DNA of 23,113 nt, from positions 1 to 23,113 of the IMG/VR virus record IMGVR_UViG_3300006735_000277, one strand, 5' to 3'. The stretch comes from a virus. Positions 15,819-22,725 of the stretch are shown in pieces. Below the pieces are notes generated by a model that had not been told where the DNA came from, made no database searches, and worked only from the letters and a program-made list of their open reading frames with translations. How positions within the stretch are numbered: the first letter of the stretch is position 1; each line of letters begins with the position of its first letter. A program made the position numbers and the translations under genes.

Positions 15819-17666
15819 TCTAAGATCAACTCTAGGCGTTCCCAGTTTCCAAGCAACTCCTTGGTCTGTGGACTCTAGTTTCATGTTAAAAGATCTACCT
15901 CTTAATCTTACGTTTATAAAATCCGTAAATTGTTCTACTGGAGATGTCGAAGTTCTTGTCGAAGTTCCTCCAGAATTAGTCCCATAAACACTACCAGGTC
16001 CTGTTCTTGCTTGTAAGGTAAAGGTTGCATTTGGATTACCACTAGTTGAAGTTGAGCCTTGGAAAGTTATATCTGGTATTATCTGATTTATAAAAGTAAA
16101 CTGATAGCCATCACCCATATCAATTTGACTTGATTCAACGGAGGATGTCATAGCAGATCCGTCATCATCATTCCCATTCTCATGTTCATATAAATAAGAA
16201 GAACCCGCTGCAATAGGATATTGCCTAATTCCTCTGTCATGCCATGCAGTTCTAGCCAATGATCCGTAGTACCATGTTTTTTCTAAGTAATTATAGATAA
16301 CATATTTGTCATTTTCTTCTGAACTAGCAGAGGCATAAAACCACCATATCTCACCCCATTTTGAATTTACGCCTGAAATGATTTTATCTGATTGTGCTAA
16401 ATTAAAATCAAGGAATACTTTGTCTCTAACCGTGCAAGGTATCTGCGCTGTCTGACCAGCGTACACATAAAAATTATCTTTACCCATCCAAAAGACAGCA
16501 TCCTCCACGGCAACTGCTGCTTTTGGACTTGCGATTGTAATGTTCTTTGATAGTTCTTGAAGACCAAAAGTAAATGGAGGCCCGATAAATTTCATTCCAA
16601 ATAAACTTCTATCGGTAAACACTAATACTTGTTGTTTTGTTTCTACTGCTTGAACAAAAGTAGACCCACTACTTAATCTTAGGTCTCCCGCAGTATTTGT
16701 TGCAGTTGGTGTAAAATCTGTTATAGATTCTTGTGATCCAAAACGAATAAGCAAAGGATCTTGTGTTGTTGTTCCTAGTGTGTTTGCTCCAAAAACAATG
16801 ACATGCCTATCAATATCTGACACTAAAACCTGTTTTGCTACTGTAGGAGCGTTTGAAGAACCTGCTAAAGTTGTTATGTTTACTGCTGCCGTACCAGTAC
16901 CGTTTGATTTATCCCAGTAAAAGATACCACTATCTCTAGGATTTATAAGCAAATCTTCACCAAAATTATCATGCGACCATGATCTTATTTGAGAAGTTGT
17001 TCCACTTGCAGCGGCTTGTCCCCAACCAAAAGTTGAAAGATCTGCGTTTACACCACCAAAACCACCAGCACCCCAACCATTACCGCCAACAGCAGTATTC
17101 AACCCTACGTTAAGTTGATAAACTCCGTCTACACCAGAACCACCGTTTCCACTGTCCGAGGCATTGGCTGTTACACTTACTGTTATTTTGTAAGAGTTAG
17201 CGTTTACTACAGAAGTAATTTGATGTTCTGCATTAAGAATACTTGCTGTTACAAGACCGCCTAAACTTACTGCACCAGATATTGTAACAAAATCATTTGC
17301 TACTGCACCGTGAGTGCTATCTGTAACTGTTATAACATTAGAATCTTCAGTTGCTGAAAAAGTAATAGAATTAGTAGAAGTTTTACGAGTAGGTGTTATG
17401 TCGTTAAAACTACCACTTTCTTCTATGTAATACTTTAAGTGTGTTCCAACGCCCATGTAATTAGAGCCATCTAGAGCTAACCAGTTATGTAATGCTCTTG
17501 CCGTTCCTTGATAAGTGTTGTCAGATTGTTTAACCCAACCCCCTATTTTCTCTGGAAAGCCTGCATAAAATCTAATTTTCTCACAATCAAAGAACCCACC
17601 TTCGTTTGAATATGAAGTTACTTCTCTATTTATTCCTGGTCTAAATTTTAAACTTGTAATAGGCAT
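15801..17666 (-). CDS. Large beta-rich tail protein (nozzle/adaptor candidate)
   Basis: A 621-residue protein, mostly predicted beta-strand, that I recall as widespread in uncultured marine phages. The N-terminus reads SLKFRPGINREVTSYSNEGG (5-24), then FDCEKIRFYAGFPEKIGGW. The middle has repeated blade-like units such as WLALDGSNYMGVGT, DLLINPRDSGIFYWD, DRHVIVFGANTLG, KQQVLVFTDRSLFGMKFIG, DAVFWMGKDNFYVYAG and WGEIWWFYAS, which look like a beta-propeller. This pattern and its place beside ejection and tail genes resemble P22 gp10 or the T7 gp12 nozzle; the assignment is inference from style, not clear homology. The N-terminal third carries a low-complexity insert (about 95-175). No strong Shine-Dalgarno sequence is seen, and the 38-base gap upstream separates it from the oxygenase gene. 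Confidence 0.55.
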   Translation of the reverse strand: MPITSLKFRPGINREVTSYSNEGGFFDCEKIRFYAGFPEKIGGWVKQSDNTYQGTARALHNWLALDGSNYMGVGTHLKYYIEESGSFNDITPTRKTSTNSITFSATEDSNVITVTDSTHGAVANDFVTISGAVSLGGLVTASILNAEHQITSVVNANSYKITVSVTANASDSGNGGSGVDGVYQLNVGLNTAVGGNGWGAGGFGGVNADLSTFGWGQAAASGTTSQIRSWSHDNFGEDLLINPRDSGIFYWDKSNGTGTAAVNITTLAGSSNAPTVAKQVLVSDIDRHVIVFGANTLGTTTQDPLLIRFGSQESITDFTPTATNTAGDLRLSSGSTFVQAVETKQQVLVFTDRSLFGMKFIGPPFTFGLQELSKNITIASPKAAVAVEDAVFWMGKDNFYVYAGQTAQIPCTVRDKVFLDFNLAQSDKIISGVNSKWGEIWWFYASASSEENDKYVIYNYLEKTWYYGSLARTAWHDRGIRQYPIAAGSSYLYEHENGNDDDGSAMTSSVESSQIDMGDGYQFTFINQIIPDITFQGSTSTSGNPNATFTLQARTGPGSVYGTNSGGTSTRTSTSPVEQFTDFINVRLRGRSFNMKLESTDQGVAWKLGTPRVDLRPDGRR

Positions 17667-17704
17667 AAGCTATAGTACTCTAAAACATAAAATTAAACAA
17701 TTTT

Positions 17705-18373
17705 TTATGCCTTCTGATTATTTTTAAATTGTAATGACATATTAGCTGAAAAAGACCTTCTTTCACCTTCTCCAAAAAATGGATATGCAGTGTGCATTAA
17801 CAATGATGGAAATACATAAATATCGCCTACTTCTGGTTTTCTTGAATAATTAGATGGTGAACAATATCCATTTGAACCAAAAATAAAATCAATATAACCT
17901 TCTGTTGCATATCGTTTTTTTGTATTTCTAAAATTGGTTTCTCCTATTGATGAGGGTACTTTGGTATAAACAACACATGAAAAGTCGGAATGGGTATGAA
18001 TATGAACAGGGTTATAATCTCCCTTATAACTACGAACAAACCAAGCACCAAATATATTAAGTCTTTCTATTTCCTTATTTTCTCCGCCTCTTTCTATAAA
18101 ATCATTGTTGTATAAAGCTGAACAAGCTCCATATAATACATTCCCTAATTCTCTTAATAGCTCATCTTCAATTTCACAATGTAATTCTTCTGCCACATGA
18201 CCAACCAAATCTTGTGATTTATCATGTTTTTTTCTTATTTCATCTCCTTGAGCAATAACATTATCGCAATACTTATTCATATTATCAATAATGTGCATAG
18301 GTAATTTAGCCACTGCTATTCTAGGCCCAAAAGGTTTTTCTAATTGTAATGGAATTTCGTCATGTTCACTCAT
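17705..18373 (-). CDS. 2OG-Fe(II) oxygenase-like protein (first of tandem pair)
   Basis: A 222-residue protein with the marks of a double-stranded beta-helix 2-oxoglutarate/Fe(II) dioxygenase. YNPVHIHTHSDFSCVVY (120-136) supplies metal-binding histidines (among H124, H126, H128). GDIYVFPSLLMH (183-194) supplies the distal His (H194). ERRSFSANM (204-212) supplies the arginine expected to hold 2-oxoglutarate. The substrate is unknown; such enzymes hydroxylate proteins, nucleic acids or small molecules. The N-terminal 100 residues are helical and contain KYCDNVIAQGDEIRKKH. It lies ten bases after the second oxygenase gene and before the tail nozzle candidate, so a virion-protein or host-surface substrate is possible. 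The DNA here is more A+T-rich than in neighbouring virion genes, suggesting an acquired cassette. It shares the active-site layout with the adjacent gene but little else, so it is not a recent duplicate. Confidence 0.75.
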   Translation of the reverse strand: MSEHDEIPLQLEKPFGPRIAVAKLPMHIIDNMNKYCDNVIAQGDEIRKKHDKSQDLVGHVAEELHCEIEDELLRELGNVLYGACSALYNNDFIERGGENKEIERLNIFGAWFVRSYKGDYNPVHIHTHSDFSCVVYTKVPSSIGETNFRNTKKRYATEGYIDFIFGSNGYCSPSNYSRKPEVGDIYVFPSLLMHTAYPFFGEGERRSFSANMSLQFKNNQKA

Positions 18374-18382
18374 TTTAAAAAC

Positions 18383-19003
18383 CTAAATATTTAAATAAGA
18401 AAGATTATTTTCTTTTGTTTTGGGTTCACCTTTAAAAAAACAATTAAAAGATAAACTAATTCTTTGTGTGTCAAAACTATTTTCTTCTACAAAGTGTGAA
18501 AGAACTGAGGGGAATAACACTATTCTTCCTTCTTTAATTGGCATATGACAATCTCTTGAATTAAATGAATTAGATTCATTCAATTCAAATTCAAAGTTTT
18601 GAAATGCCTCAACATCTTTACGAAATGTTATTGGTGTGTCACCTTTGATATAATATACACCACTAAAAAAAGAATTAGAGTGTTTGTGAAGATGGTGTGC
18701 TTCACCTTTTGCATTAAAATTACACCAAGACTGTGAAATATAAAATTGTACTTTTTCTGTTATTTTAAAAAATTTATAACCATAATTATTAATATGTTTT
18801 AATATATGGTTTTTCAAATCTAATAAATAATCTTGTTCTAATATGAAATGGTTGTTACTTGTTTTATTACCACCAAGATTTGTCAAAGGCTTATCAAAAG
18901 ATTCCTTAATCAATTTATCTTTAATTTTTTCATCTAATAAAAAGCCATCACTTACATAAACTGGCATAGGAAAAACACCATGTACCTCAAAATCATCTGC
19001 CAT
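18383..19003 (-). CDS. 2OG-Fe(II) oxygenase-like protein (TIGR02466/PF13759 type)
   Basis: A 206-residue putative 2-oxoglutarate/Fe(II) dioxygenase. The opening VFPMPVYVSD (10-19) is typical of the phage-associated TIGR02466 group. SWCNFNAKGEAHHLHKHSNS (92-111) followed by FFSGVYYIKG carries the metal-binding histidines (among H104, H106, H108). GRIVLFPSVLSHFVEEN (159-175) gives the distal His H170. QRISLSFN (180-187) gives the co-substrate Arg R181. Homologues are common in marine phage genomes near tail genes; their substrate is not established. The gene is strikingly A+T-rich (bases 18781-18840 hold 9 G+C in 60), unlike the virion genes around it. It precedes the second oxygenase gene by nine bases, so both are probably co-expressed. 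Confidence 0.85.
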   Translation of the reverse strand: MADDFEVHGVFPMPVYVSDGFLLDEKIKDKLIKESFDKPLTNLGGNKTSNNHFILEQDYLLDLKNHILKHINNYGYKFFKITEKVQFYISQSWCNFNAKGEAHHLHKHSNSFFSGVYYIKGDTPITFRKDVEAFQNFEFELNESNSFNSRDCHMPIKEGRIVLFPSVLSHFVEENSFDTQRISLSFNCFFKGEPKTKENNLSYLNI

Positions 19004-19028
19004 AATTATCAGCTATAAAGTTGATTTA

Positions 19029-19304
19029 TTATTCTTTCTCATAACTTGGAGGAATATAATCTCCAATAGTGCCGTAATCTCCAGCCTTTGCTCTTTCAAA
19101 AATTAATCTGCCATGTTCCTCAGGGTCAGTAGGTTTAGCAGTAAACCCTAAATACCCATCTTCTGTATCTACTCCTATACGCTCATAGTGGGTAAATTTA
19201 CAATCTAAGCATATTGATTGCTTATCTTTATCTCCCCATCTAGGATTTTTTGCACCTTCAAGTTTTGAATTTGGCACTGATTTAACTATTATATCTTCTG
19301 ACAT
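19029..19304 (-). CDS. Small CxxC protein of the tail-fibre cluster
   Basis: A 91-residue protein. It has PRWGDKDKQSICLDCKFTHY (21-40) with a C32-x-x-C35 pair, then GFTAKPTDPEEHGRLIFERA (53-72), and ends AGDYGTIGDYIPPS. The FTA-x-P-x-D-x-E-x-HG-x-x-IF pattern recurs in small proteins encoded after phage tail-fibre genes; I recall them as uncharacterised, and a fibre-assembly chaperone is a reasonable but unproven guess. A single CxxC is not enough to claim a zinc site. A good AGGAG Shine-Dalgarno sequence overlaps the stop codon of the fibre gene upstream. Its start is nine bases beyond that gene. Confidence 0.6.
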   Translation of the reverse strand: MSEDIIVKSVPNSKLEGAKNPRWGDKDKQSICLDCKFTHYERIGVDTEDGYLGFTAKPTDPEEHGRLIFERAKAGDYGTIGDYIPPSYEKE

Positions 19305-19313
19305 TTTTTACTC

Positions 19314-19790
19314 CTATGAAATTCTATGTGCAACTGATGCCTTAAAAGGACTACCAGTTTGACCAAATGCTCTCCAAGTGCCAGGAGAAGTGCTTCCAGC
19401 ATGGTTGTCTGAACCTGATGCTTTAACATTAGTGCCAACATCAGAACCCCAACCAAACTGACCATGATCGTCATATCTAACATTTGCAAAACAACCTACT
19501 GCTTGACTTGCATAAATAATACTACTTGGACTTGGCAAACTTGTTAAATTAGAACCATTTGTAGCACCTAAAGTACCACCTGATATTCTTGCACCATCCA
19601 TTGTACCACTTGTTATTTTAGAAGCCGCAAGATCTGCAATCCTCGCCGCCGCAACTGTGCCGCTTGATATTTCACTACCATTTAAAGAAGTCAAACTTGC
19701 ACCACTTATTGCAGGTAAATTTCCAGTTAATTTTGTTGCATCTAAAGTTTGAGTACCCGTTACTTGTACCCCACCTACATACATAGCCAT
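19314..19790 (-). CDS. Short tail-fibre-like protein
   Basis: A 158-residue protein. The first 90 residues are built of short repeats with a beta-helical or fibre look: ATKLTGNLPAISGASLTSLN (18-37), then SGTVAAARIADLAASKITSG, SGTMDGARISGG and NGSNLTSLPS. The remainder (93-158) is a small globular tip with FGWGSDVGTN and GTWRAFGQTG, a GTWR-type ending I recall in other phage fibre proteins. It may be a distal fibre or receptor-binding component. Its start overlaps the longer fibre gene's stop as TAATG, with GAGGAG about eight bases upstream. Another - strand reading frame over 19289-19489 is a shadow. Confidence 0.65.
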   Translation of the reverse strand: MAMYVGGVQVTGTQTLDATKLTGNLPAISGASLTSLNGSEISSGTVAAARIADLAASKITSGTMDGARISGGTLGATNGSNLTSLPSPSSIIYASQAVGCFANVRYDDHGQFGWGSDVGTNVKASGSDNHAGSTSPGTWRAFGQTGSPFKASVAHRIS

Positions 19791-20749
19791 TATAACATCT
19801 CCTCTAATTTAAATTTATATTTTTTGCCATTAAGTCTGTTTAATATAAACAGATCATCTTCGCCCTCTTGAATAGTCCAAGAACCTCTTGTTCCATCAAC
19901 TTCATTATCTCTTGTTTTGGTGTTATTTAAATTTATATCACCAGTATATATATCTCGCCATTGTTTAGATGCAGAACCTAAATCAACAGCATCATCACTA
20001 GAAGGTAATACAGAACCACCAAATACTGCTCCAGAATTAAATGTTGCTAATCCTGCCTCACTACCATCTAATGTAAGCATTGTAATATCAGAAGTATTAT
20101 CTGTGCCTTTAAATATAATATCAGTATCATTTGCAGCTGCATCAATAGTAATATTGCCAGAGGTTGTGGTTATATTAACAGCTGCATCACCAGCACTAAT
20201 ATCATCTGCGGCACTAGATACACTACCAAAAGATAATGTACCAGAGCCATCTGTTTTCATAAATTGTCCATTAGAGCCATCACTTGTGGGATAAGTTAAG
20301 CCACCTGCAAACAGAGAAGGTATATTTAAATCTGTGAAAGCATCAATAACTGCTGCTCCACTTCCTGCACCATCTAAATAAACAACTTTAGTATGTCCAT
20401 TTGGTATTGTAACATTTGCACCACTACCTTGTGATATAAGTATGTTTTGTGAACCACTAGTTGCATTTTCAATAATATGTACTCTTTTTAAAGTATTTGG
20501 ACCTATTGTAATGGTACAAGCACTATCTAATGTTCCAGTATATTTAATAAACATGGCTCTACCTGCATCAGAAGAACCATCTGCTATCGTTGTTGCATGA
20601 GTATCAGCGTTTGTTGTTATGGCTTCAGTGCCATAACCTAATGCCTCACCGATAAGTTCTAAATTTGTATTGGTAGATGCACCCCATGTGCCAGATTCAT
20701 CACCAGTTCCTATTTCTTTTAGTCTAAGATTATTTACATATGTTGCCAT
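19790..20749 (-). CDS. Tail-fibre-like protein
   Basis: A 319-residue probable fibre. The N-terminal LRLKEIGTGDESGTWGASTN (8-27) resembles virion-attachment starts of marine phage fibres. The middle is Gly/Ser/Asp/Thr-rich repeating beta structure (for example SGTLSFGSVSSAADDISAGD, then NITTTSGNITIDAAANDTDI). The C-terminal part has DAVDLGSASKQWRDIYTGDI, a phrase common in phage fibre proteins, followed by SWTIQEGEDDLFILNR and NGKKYKFKL. It begins with MAT and is coupled to the cupredoxin-domain gene through TAATG with a GAAAGGG Shine-Dalgarno sequence. The gene is followed by a second, shorter fibre gene. Host-recognition function is inferred from composition and context. Confidence 0.7.
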   Translation of the reverse strand: MATYVNNLRLKEIGTGDESGTWGASTNTNLELIGEALGYGTEAITTNADTHATTIADGSSDAGRAMFIKYTGTLDSACTITIGPNTLKRVHIIENATSGSQNILISQGSGANVTIPNGHTKVVYLDGAGSGAAVIDAFTDLNIPSLFAGGLTYPTSDGSNGQFMKTDGSGTLSFGSVSSAADDISAGDAAVNITTTSGNITIDAAANDTDIIFKGTDNTSDITMLTLDGSEAGLATFNSGAVFGGSVLPSSDDAVDLGSASKQWRDIYTGDINLNNTKTRDNEVDGTRGSWTIQEGEDDLFILNRLNGKKYKFKLEEML

Positions 20750-20763
20750 TATGCGACCCTTTC
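20745..20763 (-). promoter_or_regulatory. Coupled start: AAAGGG ribosome site and TAATG overlap
   Basis: On the - strand GAAAGGG is followed about seven bases later by TAATG. It is encoded within the terminal ERVA of the upstream protein. It is a near copy of the junction at 14552-14574, where another ERVA-ending gene is coupled to another MAT-starting gene. Confidence 0.7.
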
Positions 20764-21972
20764 AATCCAGTTAGCAAGTTGGTCTGGTTTTATTAAACTA
20801 TAAACTTGTTCTTCACCAGTAGCTCCCGTGCCAGTAACTCCGGTTAAGGATAACACAGATGTACCAGTTAATGCAAGAGTTCCTACAGAAATACTTAAAC
20901 CAGATAAAGTGACCTCAAAACCAGCACCCCCAGTAACACTTTCACTTCCTAAAGCAGTAGTACCAACAACATTTGTTACTGGTGCTCCAGTTGTGGTTGC
21001 TATTGTAAATATTATTGGAGTATTTGCTTGACCGCCCATCCCACTATGAGCTGTGCAATAATAATAAAGAGTTGGAGTATTTGTTGCTACCGCTATTTCT
21101 GTATAAGCACCAGAACTTCCAGGAGTTCCGTTAATTGTTACACCAGTTGTGTATTCATCACCACCTCCCCATACGCCATTAGAGGTAGTGCTAAAACGAA
21201 AATAGTGACCACTATTGGTACTATCGCTTTGGTCAAATCTGTAAGTGTTTCCTTCGAATAATTCTAAAGTAGCTTGTTGTACGCTATCAATAAAATATTT
21301 ATTAGAGCCACCCACATCTTGAACAGTAACCGTTTTTGTAACAGTAGAAGATTCGTGACCACTTAATAAAACAGTAGCCGAAAGACCCGTTTCTACAACA
21401 ACACTTGTTCCCACAACACCTTCATCACCAACTGCACCAGTTGCTTGAAGACCAGTTGCAGTAAACTTCATTTGTGCAACTACTACTTCATTACCAACGG
21501 CAGAAGTTCCTGCGTTACCCGTTACTGAAAGAATACCAGTACCAGTGACTGTGGATGCACCTACAGCTCCAGTAGCTACGGCAGAAGTCGGAACAATATC
21601 TTGTCCAGGAATAGCGGCGACACCACCACCCCATACTCCTGCTCCCCAAGTTCCATGACCCCAATTAGTCAGAAAACCAGTTGTAGCAGATACGCCAGTT
21701 ACTACGGCAGTGATAGGTATTTTAGGTAAGACGTTACCAACGGCTGTTGTTCCTACAACTCCAGTTGGAGTAATAATATGAACGCTAGTAGCTGATACAG
21801 TGCCAACAGAACCAGTGGCTTGAAGACCAGTTTCAACAACTGTGCTTGTTCCACCGACACCTTCATTACCAACGGCTGTTGTTCCTGCAACTCCAGTTAC
21901 AGCGAAAGAAGTATTACCAATACCTCCCCAACCAACAGCACCCCAGGTGCCTTGTCCCCAACCGTTAGCCAT
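20749..21972 (-). CDS. WG-repeat virion protein with cupredoxin-like domain
   Basis: A 407-residue structural protein. Two Trp/Gly-rich boxes, NGWGQGTWGAVGWGG (3-17) and NWGHGTWGAGVWGGG (103-117), each precede runs of short repeats of the type TGVAGTTAVGNE and TGLQATGAVGDE. Residues about 210-325 form a cupredoxin-like (plastocyanin fold) domain: FFIDS-like YFIDS at 226-230, then LELFEGNTYRFDQSDSTNSG (236-255), H256, VTINGTPGSSGAYTEI (278-293) and YYYCTAHSGMGG (303-314). H256, C306, H309 and M312 match the His-Cys-His-Met type-1 copper set. The C-terminal 80 residues return to beta repeats and end LANWIERVA. It lies at the head of the fibre cluster, so it is probably a tail or fibre-base protein. 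Whether the domain binds copper or only serves as an adhesion fold is open. Confidence 0.7.
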   Translation of the reverse strand: MANGWGQGTWGAVGWGGIGNTSFAVTGVAGTTAVGNEGVGGTSTVVETGLQATGSVGTVSATSVHIITPTGVVGTTAVGNVLPKIPITAVVTGVSATTGFLTNWGHGTWGAGVWGGGVAAIPGQDIVPTSAVATGAVGASTVTGTGILSVTGNAGTSAVGNEVVVAQMKFTATGLQATGAVGDEGVVGTSVVVETGLSATVLLSGHESSTVTKTVTVQDVGGSNKYFIDSVQQATLELFEGNTYRFDQSDSTNSGHYFRFSTTSNGVWGGGDEYTTGVTINGTPGSSGAYTEIAVATNTPTLYYYCTAHSGMGGQANTPIIFTIATTTGAPVTNVVGTTALGSESVTGGAGFEVTLSGLSISVGTLALTGTSVLSLTGVTGTGATGEEQVYSLIKPDQLANWIERVA

Positions 21973-21983
21973 AACGGTTTACT

Positions 21984-22436
21984 TTAAGCTATACGAATAA
22001 TAGCGTTTGAAGCGTCAGCAGTTGGAAATTGTACTGTAAAAGTTCCTGATGTAGATGTTTTATTAGAGCTAAAATCTAACACACAAACCGCTTTATCACT
22101 ATTCGTGTCATTATATATTAATGCACCCATAGCTGTAATTGTTGCAGTTGTAAAACTTATATCAGCAAAATCTGTAAAAGCAGTTGTTCCAGAAGTAGAA
22201 GGTGCTACTTTTGTTAAAGCTCCACCTCCAGCAGTGTAACTACCACTATTAGCAATTTCTCCAGTTGTAGTGTAAGCTGTTGTTGCCGCCCCTAATGTAG
22301 CAGTAGTAGAAGATTTTCCTCCACCACCCTCTGCATAAAGAGCTAATTTAAAAGCATTTCCGTTAGTTGCAAAATTATGTGTGCCTAACATTAACTCTTG
22401 TTTAAATGAAGTACACATTGCTTGTGCTATAGCCAT
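21984..22436 (-). CDS. Conserved marine-phage virion-region protein
   Basis: A 150-residue beta-rich protein of a family I recall as widespread in marine phages, mostly next to tail genes and without a defined role. Recognisable parts are MCTSFKQELMLGTHNFATNG (7-26), FKLALYAEGG (29-38), TTAYTTTGEIANSGSYTAGG (52-71), GALIYNDTNSDKAVCVLDF (103-121), GTFTVQFPTADA (130-141) and a terminal IIRIA. Its length is normal for the family. It has a strong AAGGAG Shine-Dalgarno sequence, built into the last codons of the preceding gene, and ends 11 bases before the cupredoxin-domain gene. A minor structural or tail-assembly function is likely. Confidence 0.65.
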   Translation of the reverse strand: MAIAQAMCTSFKQELMLGTHNFATNGNAFKLALYAEGGGGKSSTTATLGAATTAYTTTGEIANSGSYTAGGGALTKVAPSTSGTTAFTDFADISFTTATITAMGALIYNDTNSDKAVCVLDFSSNKTSTSGTFTVQFPTADASNAIIRIA

Positions 22437-22437
22437 G

Positions 22438-22725
22438 TTATAATCTCCTTATATATTCAGCCGTTTCTTTTTGACCACTTGATCTCAAAGCATGGATAAT
22501 AGTACCACGCTCTTCCTTTCTTGCCAAGAGAAGATAATGATACAAGACTTTTTTCAAATGTTCTCTAAACTGATTCGCTTGTTGCCGTATATGAGGAGGA
22601 GCTTGATCGGAGATACTGACTATTTTATCTACGGCTAAATCTGCTACTTGCTCGTTTGTAAGACCTCCTTGATTTGAGGTTTTTACATTTACACTTCCCA
22701 CTGTAGATGTACCTAATTCAAACAT
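22438..22725 (-). CDS. Small conserved phage protein, probable virion region
   Basis: A 95-residue protein with MFELGTSTVG at the N-terminus, LTNEQVADLAVDKIVSISDQ (22-41), APPHIRQQANQFREHLKKVL (42-61) and a helical C-terminal half ending IRRL. I recall close relatives in cyanophage and other marine phage genomes within the structural gene block; no function is assigned. The fold looks mainly helical and soluble. Its first eight bases overlap the end of the preceding gene, with GAGGAG about seven to eight bases upstream, so coupling is likely. The final AGG AGA codons double as the ribosome site for the next gene. Confidence 0.65.
   Translation of the reverse strand: MFELGTSTVGSVNVKTSNQGGLTNEQVADLAVDKIVSISDQAPPHIRQQANQFREHLKKVLYHYLLLARKEERGTIIHALRSSGQKETAEYIRRL

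Noticed and set aside
17667-17704. A promoter-like pair on the - strand (TTGTTT, 17 bases, TACTAT)
   Set aside because: Matches are weak, and the implied RNA start would fall on the start codon with no room for a ribosome site.
17665-19020. Recurring TATAGCT/AGCTATA near several gene borders as a regulatory motif
   Set aside because: Short, A+T-rich and close to palindromic, and also present inside genes, so it is likely chance.
19289-19489. A 66-codon Leu/Met-rich - strand frame that might look like a holin
   Set aside because: It is an alternative frame within the short fibre gene, spans its end, lacks a clear charge pattern for a membrane protein and has no ribosome site of its own.
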